From NCBI GenBank assembly GCA_946482515.1, contig CAMLRS010000019.1, forward strand, positions 1 through 61,082: a DNA stretch of 61,082 nt. Reading direction: 5' to 3'. Below, piece after piece: positions 1 through 7,030 of this stretch (within the stretch, counting starts at the first letter, position 1; every line of letters starts with the position of its first letter). Source of the stretch: an uncultured Flavobacteriales bacterium. Its GTDB lineage: Bacteria > Bacteroidota > Bacteroidia > Flavobacteriales > Crocinitomicaceae. The translations under genes were made by a program, and so were the position numbers. The notes under the pieces are model-generated. The model saw only the letters and a program-made list of their open reading frames with translations, ran no database searches and was not told the origin of the DNA.

Positions 1-176
1 CAACTCAGAAACTCCTTAACTCTACAACTCACCAACTCTCTATGTGCCCTATGTGTCTATGTGGTTTAACTAGTCAGCCTCCAGTCCACAGTCTTCCGGC
101 CAACTCAGAAACTCCTTAACTCTACAACTCACCAACTCTCTATGTGCCCTATGTGTCTATGTGGTTAACTAGTCAG
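1..176. repeat. Tandem 100-bp direct repeat, two copies
   Basis: A unit beginning CAACTCAGAAACTCCTTAAC starts at 1 and again at 101. About 76 bases are near identical in both copies; the second lacks one T in the GTGGTTTAAC stretch. The remaining 24 bases of the first unit (77-100) are a spacer seen once. The words CAACTC and ACCAACTC recur up to about 265. The same words, inverted, appear at 15650-15800, so this belongs to a dispersed intergenic family. No ORF or RNA fold is evident. The rest of the stretch before the first gene (177-284) holds only looser repeats of these words. Confidence 0.9.
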
Positions 177-284
177 TCTCTCAGTTTTGGGAGTTCACTT
201 CATGATCACTACCACTCAATCAACCAACAAGCAACTCGGAACTAACAACTTCCAACTTCTAACTCGTTTTCTGTATTTTAGAGC

Positions 285-2639
285 ATGCTTAGAACTTTAC
301 TCTTATCCTTCGTACTTTTTGTCGCCGCTTCGGCCTTTTCCCAGGGCTCAGGCGTGAATATGTCCCTCGTTGGTCATTTGAACTACGCAGCTCTGCACAA
401 TGCCAACTTGAATGACTGTTGGGGCTATGTCGATGAAACCGGTATCGAATATGCGCTCGTCGGAGCAACAAATGGAACTTCCGTCGTCAGTCTTGCCGAT
501 CCGGCAAATCCCGTTGAAGTCTGCTGGATTGCAGGAAGTCATTCGATCTGGCGCGATTTGCAGGTCTGGGGCGATTACGCTTACATTACCACAGAAGCCG
601 ACGACGGATTGCTGATCATCGACCTTTCGCCGCTGCCGGCTTCCAATGTGTTGCCAACAGCGTACTATTTCGGTGAAACGCCAACCGCGTGGAATTCCGC
701 TCACGACATTTTCATCGACTCGGAAGGTTATGCCTATATCTGCGGCGCTGATCGCGGAAACGGAGGCATCATCATTCTCGACGTACACACCGATCCGATG
801 AACCCGGTGGAAATTGGGGAATTTGATACCTGGTATTGCCACGATGCATTTGCACAGGGTGATCTGCTCTACGGAGCGCATATTGGAGATGGCTTGCTGT
901 CTATTATCGACATATCCGATCGTGCAAATCCGCAGCTCATCAATACGCAGCTCACGCCGAACACCTTTACGCACAATGTCTGGGTAACCAGCGACGATCA
1001 GTATGCCGTAACAACGGATGAAGTCGCCGGCGCTTATCTCACCCTGTACGACGTTTCCAATCCGAATGATATCCGCGAGGTCGACCGCATTCGCAGCAGC
1101 CCGGGATTGAACATCATTCCGCACAACGCTTTCATCCTGCATGATTCGCTCATCGTGACTTCGTATTATACAGATGGCGTCACCATTCACGACATGCGTC
1201 GTCCGCATAACCTGGTGGAAATCGCTTCTTACGACACGCATCCGCTGGAAACAGGAACGTTCAACGGCTCATGGGGAACGTATGCTTATTTACCATCGGG
1301 ACTGATTCTTGCGTCCGACATGAACGAAGGACTTTTCGTGCTGGAAGCTGATCTGATCGCACCGGCGTATTACGAAGGACTGGTGCGCGATGCCTTTTCA
1401 CTGAATCCATTGGCTGACGTCACCATCACCATGACCGGCGATCCGCAAGGCGACGTAACCGATGCCAACGGGAATTTCGCCGTGGGAACAGTTGTGGCGG
1501 GAACCCGCAATGTGACCTTTTCCAAGGTGGCTTATTCCCCGCAAACCATCGCAGTTGACTTTGCAACAAACGAATTGCTGATCGATACCATCGATCTCGT
1601 TCCGCTTCCAGCGTTCGATCTGACGATTATCGTAGAAGAGGCCGGAGCGGGCAATGATCCGATTATCGGAGCTGATATTCGCGTTACTGTGCCGGAAATG
1701 GTCATCGAAGGGGAGACCAACGGTTTCGGCGAGGGCGAAATGGATTTGTATTATCCGGGAAATACTACGATCACAGTTGGGAAGTGGGGCTACAAAACGG
1801 TCTGCGCCGATTACATCATCGACGAAAACACCGGCACGATTACCGTTCAGCTGGAAAAAGGTATTTATGACGATTTTTCTTTTGATTTCGGATGGACGAC
1901 CACCGTTGACGGTGCGATTACCGGTTTATGGGAACGCGGCGTTCCGATCGGTTCCGACGACGTAGCTACAACACCTTACGATGCCGAATACGATTGCGAC
2001 GGCTACGCGTTCGTGACCGGAAATGGGGAAGGCCCGAACACCGATTTCGATGATCTCGACGGCGGACGTGTAACGCTCTACTCGCCGCAGTTCGATCTGA
2101 CTGCTGAGCCGGATCCGTACATTCACTACCACCGCTGGTTCCATTGCCTCGATGGCCCGCAATGGCCCGACGATACACTGGAAATCTTCCTGGATAACGG
2201 CATTACGACGGTTCTCGTAGACAAAGCGCTTCCGAACGGTCAGAATTACCACGAGTGGATAAGTCACAGCCTTCGCGTGAGTAATTACCTTACACCGACA
2301 GCCGATATGCAGCTCATTATCACCATTTCTGATGAAGATCCGCGCATCAATATCACGGAAGCCGGAATCGATTTCTTCTTCGTTGCCAACCAGGATTTTG
2401 TTGGAACGGATGAGGTGGAAGAAACGCAATTAACGCTGTTCCCAAATCCAGCGAACGATCAGCTGCATGTTCGTGGGATTGTAGCAGAACAGGCTTACCG
2501 CATTGTCGATATTACAGGCGCGCTCGTAGCTGAAGGACAATTCAAGCCCGGCGAAAACCTGCTCGATTGTGCTGCTTTCCGTTCCGGAATGTACCTGTTG
2601 ATCACCGAAGGAAACACGCTGCGGTTCGTTAAGAATTGA
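285..2639 (+). CDS. T9SS-exported choice-of-anchor B (LVIVD propeller) protein
   Basis: This 784-residue protein starts with a signal peptide (about residues 1-19, ending ASAFSQ). Residues about 30-350 carry LVIVD-like propeller blades (YALVGATNGTSVVSL, AYITTEADDGLLIIDL), the pattern of the choice-of-anchor B family. Two carboxypeptidase-regulatory-like beta-sandwich modules follow (about 365-435 and 445-520), then a CUB/MAM-like region. The C-terminal 80 residues (ETQLTLFPNPANDQLHVRG to the end) match a type A T9SS sorting domain, so export to the cell surface or medium is expected. The substrate is unknown; such proteins are thought to be adhesive or carbohydrate-related. ATG at 285 is the first start giving the signal peptide. 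Confidence 0.9.
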   Translation: MLRTLLLSFVLFVAASAFSQGSGVNMSLVGHLNYAALHNANLNDCWGYVDETGIEYALVGATNGTSVVSLADPANPVEVCWIAGSHSIWRDLQVWGDYAYITTEADDGLLIIDLSPLPASNVLPTAYYFGETPTAWNSAHDIFIDSEGYAYICGADRGNGGIIILDVHTDPMNPVEIGEFDTWYCHDAFAQGDLLYGAHIGDGLLSIIDISDRANPQLINTQLTPNTFTHNVWVTSDDQYAVTTDEVAGAYLTLYDVSNPNDIREVDRIRSSPGLNIIPHNAFILHDSLIVTSYYTDGVTIHDMRRPHNLVEIASYDTHPLETGTFNGSWGTYAYLPSGLILASDMNEGLFVLEADLIAPAYYEGLVRDAFSLNPLADVTITMTGDPQGDVTDANGNFAVGTVVAGTRNVTFSKVAYSPQTIAVDFATNELLIDTIDLVPLPAFDLTIIVEEAGAGNDPIIGADIRVTVPEMVIEGETNGFGEGEMDLYYPGNTTITVGKWGYKTVCADYIIDENTGTITVQLEKGIYDDFSFDFGWTTTVDGAITGLWERGVPIGSDDVATTPYDAEYDCDGYAFVTGNGEGPNTDFDDLDGGRVTLYSPQFDLTAEPDPYIHYHRWFHCLDGPQWPDDTLEIFLDNGITTVLVDKALPNGQNYHEWISHSLRVSNYLTPTADMQLIITISDEDPRINITEAGIDFFFVANQDFVGTDEVEETQLTLFPNPANDQLHVRGIVAEQAYRIVDITGALVAEGQFKPGENLLDCAAFRSGMYLLITEGNTLRFVKN

Positions 2640-2679
2640 TTACTTCTGTAGTACCAACGACTAATTGTATAAATGTCCA

Positions 2680-2710
2680 TTGTCCATTGTCAATTGAATC
2701 GCTATTTTTG
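2680..2710 (+). promoter_or_regulatory. Bacteroidota-type promoter of the GT2 gene
   Basis: TTG at 2680-2682 and TATTTTTG at 2703-2710 are 20 bases apart, fitting the Bacteroidota consensus TTG-N19-21-TAnnTTTG. Transcription would begin near 2714-2716, about 15 bases before the TTG start codon of the glycosyltransferase. This supports that unusual start. Confidence 0.7.
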
Positions 2711-2729
2711 CTTCCAAACTTGACAATCA

Positions 2730-3680
2730 TTGGAAAAAGAACCGGATATCTCGATCGTCGTTCCGCTCTTTAACGAAGTGGACTCGCTTCCGGAGCTGCA
2801 CGCATGGATTGTTCGTGTCGTAAACGAGCACCAGTTCTCCTACGAAGTAGTCTTCGTGGATGACGGCAGTAAGGACGGTTCGTGGGACGTGATTGAGCGC
2901 CTTGCAAACGAAGACCCGAATGTGCGCGGGATCAAATTTCAGCGCAATTACGGTAAATCGGCAGCGCTGCACACCGGTTTCGAAGCAGTGAAAGGCAAAG
3001 TGGTGATCACCATGGATGCCGACCTGCAGGATTCTCCCGATGAAATTCCGGAATTGTACCGGATGATCATGGAGGAAGAATTCGACGTGGTTTCCGGCTG
3101 GAAAAAGAAGCGCTACGATCCGGTTTCCAAGACCATTCCAACCAAATTGTACAACTGGACGGCCCGTCGCATGACTGGTATCCACCTGCACGATTTCAAT
3201 TGCGGACTCAAAGCTTACCGCCGCGTGGTGGTGAAAAGCATCGAGCTCTACGGCGATATGCACCGTTACATTCCCGTACTGGCCAAATACGCCGGTTTTT
3301 CCAAAATAGGCGAGAAAGTGGTGATCCACCAGGCGCGCAAATACGGAACCACCAAGTTCGGTCTGAACCGTTTTCTGAACGGTCCGCTCGATCTGATGAC
3401 CGTCGTGTTCATGGGGAAATTCGGGAAGAAACCCATGCACTTTTTCGGTGCGATAGGTGCTTTGCTGTTCCTCATCGGTTTCGGTTTCGCGTTCTACCTG
3501 ATTATCGATAAACTGTTGATCGATACAACCGGTCGACTGATCGCATCACGCACGGAATTTTACATTTCGCTCGCTGCCATGATCATGGGGGTGCAGTTTT
3601 TCCTCACAGGATTCCTGGCAGAGCTGGTGGGACGAAACTCTTCTACCCGTAACGTCTACCTGGTCGAAAAGGAAATCTGA
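2730..3680 (+). CDS. Family 2 glycosyltransferase with two C-terminal membrane helices
   Basis: This 316-residue enzyme resembles dolichyl/undecaprenyl-phosphate sugar transferases (GtrB/DPM1 type). It would move a sugar from a nucleotide donor to a membrane polyprenyl phosphate on the cytoplasmic face. Visible GT-A motifs are VFVDDGSKDGS and TMDADLQD (metal-binding DxD-like). Two helices near residues 238-260 and 276-300 anchor the C-terminus, as in GtrB. The start is TTG at 2730: a stop codon lies three codons upstream and no ATG fits. The promoter at 2680-2710 agrees. The HAD phosphatase follows after 2 bases, so the two are probably cotranscribed. The exact sugar cannot be told from sequence. 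Confidence 0.9.
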   Translation: MEKEPDISIVVPLFNEVDSLPELHAWIVRVVNEHQFSYEVVFVDDGSKDGSWDVIERLANEDPNVRGIKFQRNYGKSAALHTGFEAVKGKVVITMDADLQDSPDEIPELYRMIMEEEFDVVSGWKKKRYDPVSKTIPTKLYNWTARRMTGIHLHDFNCGLKAYRRVVVKSIELYGDMHRYIPVLAKYAGFSKIGEKVVIHQARKYGTTKFGLNRFLNGPLDLMTVVFMGKFGKKPMHFFGAIGALLFLIGFGFAFYLIIDKLLIDTTGRLIASRTEFYISLAAMIMGVQFFLTGFLAELVGRNSSTRNVYLVEKEI

Positions 3681-3682
3681 GC

Positions 3683-4222
3683 ATGTTCGGAGCAATCGAT
3701 AAAAGCTGGACGCTCTTTCTGGACCGCGACGGTGTGATCAATCACCGGCTGATCGGTGATTACGTCAAATCCACGGCCGAATTTCACCTGCTCGACGGCG
3801 TTGCCGAAGCGATCAGACTGGCCTCCGAAACGTTCGGAAGGATCATCGTAGTCACCAACCAGCAGGGCATAGGCAAGGGACTCATGACGGAGCGTAACCT
3901 TTCCGAAATCCACGCTTATTGTCTTGACATGATTCAAGCCGCCGGCGGACATATCGATCGCTTCTACTTTGCACCCGAGCTGGCCGCTGCGGGCAGCTCG
4001 CTTCGTAAACCGGACACCGGTATGGGGCTTTTGGCACAACAGGATTTTCCTGAAATCGACTTCAACCGCTCGGTCATGATCGGCGACTCGGATTCCGATA
4101 TTGCTTTCGGTCGCAGGCTTGGCATGAAAACTGTTTACATTGATGCAACGGGCATGGAACACAACGAAGCGGATAGTACGCAGCGTTCCCTGCTCGACGC
4201 AATTAAAACCATTCTTGCATGA
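3683..4222 (+). CDS. HAD-IIIA phosphatase, GmhB/HisB-N-like
   Basis: The 179-residue protein has all HAD motifs: LFLDRDGVIN with nucleophile D14 and acid D16, VVTNQQG (motif II), RKPDTGM (motif III lysine) and GDSDSDIAFGRRLG (motif IV). This is the pattern of D,D-heptose 1,7-bisphosphate 7-phosphatase and histidinol-phosphatase. The zinc-binding cysteine loop of classical GmhB, which should precede RKPD, is missing: the segment reads ELAAAGSSLRKPD with no cysteine. The substrate may therefore differ. It sits between a GT2 and envelope genes, with a GT9 heptosyltransferase-like gene 1.6 kb downstream, which favours surface-sugar metabolism. Its stop overlaps the next start (ATGA). Confidence 0.85.
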   Translation: MFGAIDKSWTLFLDRDGVINHRLIGDYVKSTAEFHLLDGVAEAIRLASETFGRIIVVTNQQGIGKGLMTERNLSEIHAYCLDMIQAAGGHIDRFYFAPELAAAGSSLRKPDTGMGLLAQQDFPEIDFNRSVMIGDSDSDIAFGRRLGMKTVYIDATGMEHNEADSTQRSLLDAIKTILA

Positions 4223-4974
4223 AATTAATGGCATTGCTGATCGCGGTTTGTTCCTGCACCGTGCTGGTGGCACAGGTCAACCAGGTCGACTCAAAAGGAC
4301 GCAAACAGGGTAAATGGGAAAAACAATACCCCAAAAGCTCTGCCTATGAATACAAAGGACAATTCAAGGACGACAAGCCCGTCGGAACCTTTACGTATTA
4401 TTACCCTTCGACGAAAGTCAAAGCGGTGATCGTTCACAACGAAAAAACCGGTCGTTCGGAAGCCGTCATGTACCATGAATCGGGTGTTGTATTTGCCCGT
4501 GGAATCTACCGCAACCAACTCAAAGACAGCATCTGGGATTACTACGGCCCTTCCGGCCGCCAGAGCTTGAAGGAAACCTATTCCAAAGACAAGCTGCACG
4601 GCAAAACAACCGTTTATTACGTGTCGGAAGATATCAACGACAAGCGCCTGCTGCCGGCCAAGGTTTCCAATTACAAAAACGGCGTGCTCGACGGAGAAGT
4701 CATCGAATACTTCGAATCCGGAACGGTGAAAAGCAAATACACCTACGTGAACGGTACCAAAGAAGGCCAGCTGGTGATCAATCATCCGAACGGCAAGGTT
4801 ATGATCCTGGAACGCTATAAAAAGGGCGAGCGGCACGGCTGGTGCTTTACCTACGATCCGAACGGCAAAGAGCTCGGAAAAAAATACTTCTATTACGGTC
4901 GCGAGCTGGAAGGCGCTGAGCTGGAGCGCAAGATGAAAGAGATGAAAGAGCTCGGCATCAATCCCAACGGATAA
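4219..4974 (+). CDS. Exported MORN/YwqK-type repeat protein
   Basis: A 251-residue protein with a short signal peptide (MKLMALLIAVCSCTVLVAQ). The body is a run of MORN-like repeats of the type G-x-x-x-G-x-W/F-x-x-Y (GKWEKQYPKSSAYEYKGQF, VGTFTYYYPS, DSIWDYYGPSGR, GEVIEYFESG, GWCFTYDPNG). Databases often label such proteins YwqK family antitoxin; nothing here supports a toxin-antitoxin role. Export makes a periplasmic or outer-membrane site likely. It is coupled to the HAD gene by a 4-base ATGA overlap. Its specific function is unknown. Confidence 0.8.
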   Translation: MKLMALLIAVCSCTVLVAQVNQVDSKGRKQGKWEKQYPKSSAYEYKGQFKDDKPVGTFTYYYPSTKVKAVIVHNEKTGRSEAVMYHESGVVFARGIYRNQLKDSIWDYYGPSGRQSLKETYSKDKLHGKTTVYYVSEDINDKRLLPAKVSNYKNGVLDGEVIEYFESGTVKSKYTYVNGTKEGQLVINHPNGKVMILERYKKGERHGWCFTYDPNGKELGKKYFYYGRELEGAELERKMKEMKELGINPNG

Positions 4975-5040
4975 TTCAGAATGCAGAATTCCTAATTCAA
5001 AATGGTTCATTATGCATTGTGCATTCTGAATTGTGAATTC
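4973..5040. repeat. Intergenic inverted repeat (AATTCAGAATGC family)
   Basis: AATTCAGAATGC (4973-4984, overlapping the preceding stop codon) is perfectly complementary to GCATTCTGAATT (5021-5032). This gives a 12-bp stem with a 36-base loop. Related words recur at 48530-48582 and 59595-59620. Its place just after the MORN gene suggests a role at the transcript end, but there is no U-tract. Confidence 0.75.
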
Positions 5041-5059
5041 AAAAAAGTATTTTTACCGT

Positions 5060-5752
5060 ATGATCAAACGGAATTTGCTTTTGCAACTTGTTGTTGTGCT
5101 GATGACTGGCAGCGGAATTTTGGTTTCCTGCAAAAAAGAAAACAACGCTCCCGATTTCCATTATGATTACTTCCCAACCGGACAGGGACGCTACGTAACG
5201 TATGCTGTGCGTGAAGTCTACATTGACAACGCACTGAATATCAACGATACATCCGAGTATTTTGTCAAAGCAAAAATCGGTGATACCATTACCGATAACG
5301 AAGGTCGCGTAGCCCGCCGGTACGAGCGTTATGTGCGCGAAACAGCTTCCGATCCGTGGATTTTGCAGGATATCTGGACCACCATTCTCAACGGCAACAA
5401 ATTGGAGCTGGTAGAAGAAAACCAGCGCACGATCAAACTGGTGCTCGCTCCCGATAAATTCAAGGAATGGGATGCCAACGTCTACAACCAGCTGGGTGAG
5501 CTGGAATGCTATTACCGCGATATCCACGAACCGGGAGGCATCAACGGCTTTTCCTTCGATTCCACACTCACAGTGGAACAGGAAGACTATTTCACGATGA
5601 TCGATTACCGCCGCAAGTACGAGCAATACGCCAAAGGCGTAGGTATGTACTACAAGCATTGGAAGGATTACAAGATCAGCAATTTCAATCCCAACAACGT
5701 CACCAAGGGACGCGAGATCATCATGCAATTGATCGATTACGGCATCGAATAA
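5060..5752 (+). CDS. Lipoprotein of unknown function
   Basis: The 230-residue protein has a lipoprotein signal peptide, MIKRNLLLQLVVVLMTGSGI followed by LVSC, with the lipidated cysteine at residue 24. The mature part is mixed alpha/beta with many aromatic residues (DYFPTGQGRYVTYAVREVYID) and no motif I recognise. ATG at 5060 places the signal peptide correctly; a GTG nine codons upstream would only add a poor N-terminus. It lies between the MORN gene and GT9. Bacteroidota often keep such orphan lipoproteins of the periplasm or outer membrane. Confidence 0.8.
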   Translation: MIKRNLLLQLVVVLMTGSGILVSCKKENNAPDFHYDYFPTGQGRYVTYAVREVYIDNALNINDTSEYFVKAKIGDTITDNEGRVARRYERYVRETASDPWILQDIWTTILNGNKLELVEENQRTIKLVLAPDKFKEWDANVYNQLGELECYYRDIHEPGGINGFSFDSTLTVEQEDYFTMIDYRRKYEQYAKGVGMYYKHWKDYKISNFNPNNVTKGREIIMQLIDYGIE

Positions 5753-5784
5753 TTCCCGAAAGCGCCGTATTCATCCGAAACACT

Positions 5785-5792
5785 TATTTTTG
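5785..5792 (+). promoter_or_regulatory. -7 element TATTTTTG before the GT9 gene
   Basis: TATTTTTG matches the TAnnTTTG element and lies 17 bases before the ATG at 5810. No clear TTG is found at the right distance upstream, so the call rests on the -7 element alone. Confidence 0.5.
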
Positions 5793-5809
5793 ATCAGCTA
5801 AAGAAAACG

Positions 5810-6910
5810 ATGCAGGAACCATCATTCAGTGATGTACGTCAGGATTGTGTGCACTTCAGAGGAGCCATTCCCTGTGTGCCCAACAAGACAAAAGGTGCAA
5901 TGTGTACCTGCGAAGACTATCGTTCGGTGTCGAGACGCATCCTGATCATCAAGCTGGGAGCGATCGGCGATGTGATCCGTACCACGCCGCTGGTAGTGAA
6001 ATTCCGTCAGATCTATCCCGATTGTCACATTACCTGGCTCACGCAATCACCCGATGTATTGCCTAAAAAGGCGATCGATCTGATCCTGCGCCCCGATGCG
6101 TTTTCATTGTGGCAGATCCAGAACACCCGCTACGATACCGCGATCAACCTCGATAAGGAACCCGAAGCGTGTATGCTGCTGGCTGCTGCAAAAGCAACGG
6201 AAAAATTCGGCTATACGTGGGAAAACGATGCGTTGGCGCCTGCAACTCCGGCGGCTGTACACAAGCTCATGACCGGCTTTTTCGACCAGGTTTCCCTGCG
6301 CAATACGAAAAGCTACCTCGAGGAAATTTTTGAGATCTGTCACCAGCAATTTCAGTACGAGCCGTACCTGATCAACAAGAACAAAGAGCTGGCTTCCCGA
6401 TGGAAACAGCAGCTTCAGGACCTGGCCGGTGGACGCACGATCGTAGGATTGAACACCGGTTGCGGACCAAGATGGACCACGCGTCTCTGGCCGGTTGAAA
6501 ACTGGCAGGAGCTGGCGCTTCAGCTGAAAGCAAACGGTTTCTTTCCCGTTTTTCTGGGCGGAAGCCTGGAAGATGAAAAAAACCGCACCATGGCTGCTGA
6601 AACCGGAACGTATTATCCTGGTCATTTCTCGCTGGAAGAATTCATTGCGCTCACCGACGGCTGCGATGCGATCGTGACGCAGGTATCCATGATGATGCAC
6701 ATCGCCACGGCGCTCGAAAAGAAAATGGTGCTCATGAATAACATCTTCAACCGTCACGAATTCGAGCTGTACGGCAGGGGAGAGATCGTTGAGCCGTCTT
6801 CGGGCTGCGAATGCTATTTTGGCAATACCTGCAAGCGTGGAACGTCCTGTATGCACGACCTTTCGGCAACAGAAATTGCGCAGGCGGTTCAGCGGGTCGC
6901 GGGTGAATGA
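5810..6910 (+). CDS. Family 9 (heptosyltransferase-like) glycosyltransferase with cysteine-rich ends
   Basis: The 366-residue GT-B enzyme has the GT9 N-terminal motif LIIKLGAIGDVIRTTPL (about residues 46-62) and the sugar-nucleotide region GLNTGCGPRWTTRLWPVENW. This resembles heptosyltransferases of LPS core assembly, acting on the cytoplasmic side. Unusual are two cysteine clusters: C13, C22, C32 and C34 before the catalytic domain, and C333, C335, C341 and C347 near the end. Ordinary WaaC/WaaF enzymes lack these. Eight paired cysteines suggest a bound metal or Fe-S site; that part is inference. ATG at 5810 is kept because it includes the full first cluster and follows a TATTTTTG element. 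Confidence 0.88.
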   Translation: MQEPSFSDVRQDCVHFRGAIPCVPNKTKGAMCTCEDYRSVSRRILIIKLGAIGDVIRTTPLVVKFRQIYPDCHITWLTQSPDVLPKKAIDLILRPDAFSLWQIQNTRYDTAINLDKEPEACMLLAAAKATEKFGYTWENDALAPATPAAVHKLMTGFFDQVSLRNTKSYLEEIFEICHQQFQYEPYLINKNKELASRWKQQLQDLAGGRTIVGLNTGCGPRWTTRLWPVENWQELALQLKANGFFPVFLGGSLEDEKNRTMAAETGTYYPGHFSLEEFIALTDGCDAIVTQVSMMMHIATALEKKMVLMNNIFNRHEFELYGRGEIVEPSSGCECYFGNTCKRGTSCMHDLSATEIAQAVQRVAGE

Positions 6911-6974
6911 AGCACCCGGCGTGCAAACTTAAAAATCACTGTTCATAACCTTTTTAAACGAATTTTCGACTTTG

Positions 6975-7005
6975 TTGATATTGCGCGCGGTAAATTCTAT
7001 ATTTG
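6975..7005 (+). promoter_or_regulatory. Promoter of secDF
   Basis: TTG at 6975-6977 (part of TTTGTTG) and TATATTTG at 6998-7005 are 20 bases apart. The predicted start near 7010 leaves a leader of about 20 bases before ATG 7031. Confidence 0.75.
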
Positions 7006-7030
7006 CGGGCTTAATTAAGAAAATATAAAA

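Noticed and set aside
1..265. Possible CRISPR-like repeat array
   Set aside because: Only two long units with one 24-base spacer, no regular short repeats and no cas genes. It fits a tandem duplication of an intergenic word repeat.
2727..3440. 237-codon antisense frame over the GT2 gene
   Set aside because: The plus strand encodes a clear glycosyltransferase with all motifs; the antisense product is His/Val-rich without any domain.
4219..4974. Toxin-antitoxin antitoxin, as MORN/YwqK proteins are often named
   Set aside because: A signal peptide is present and no toxin-like gene is adjacent.
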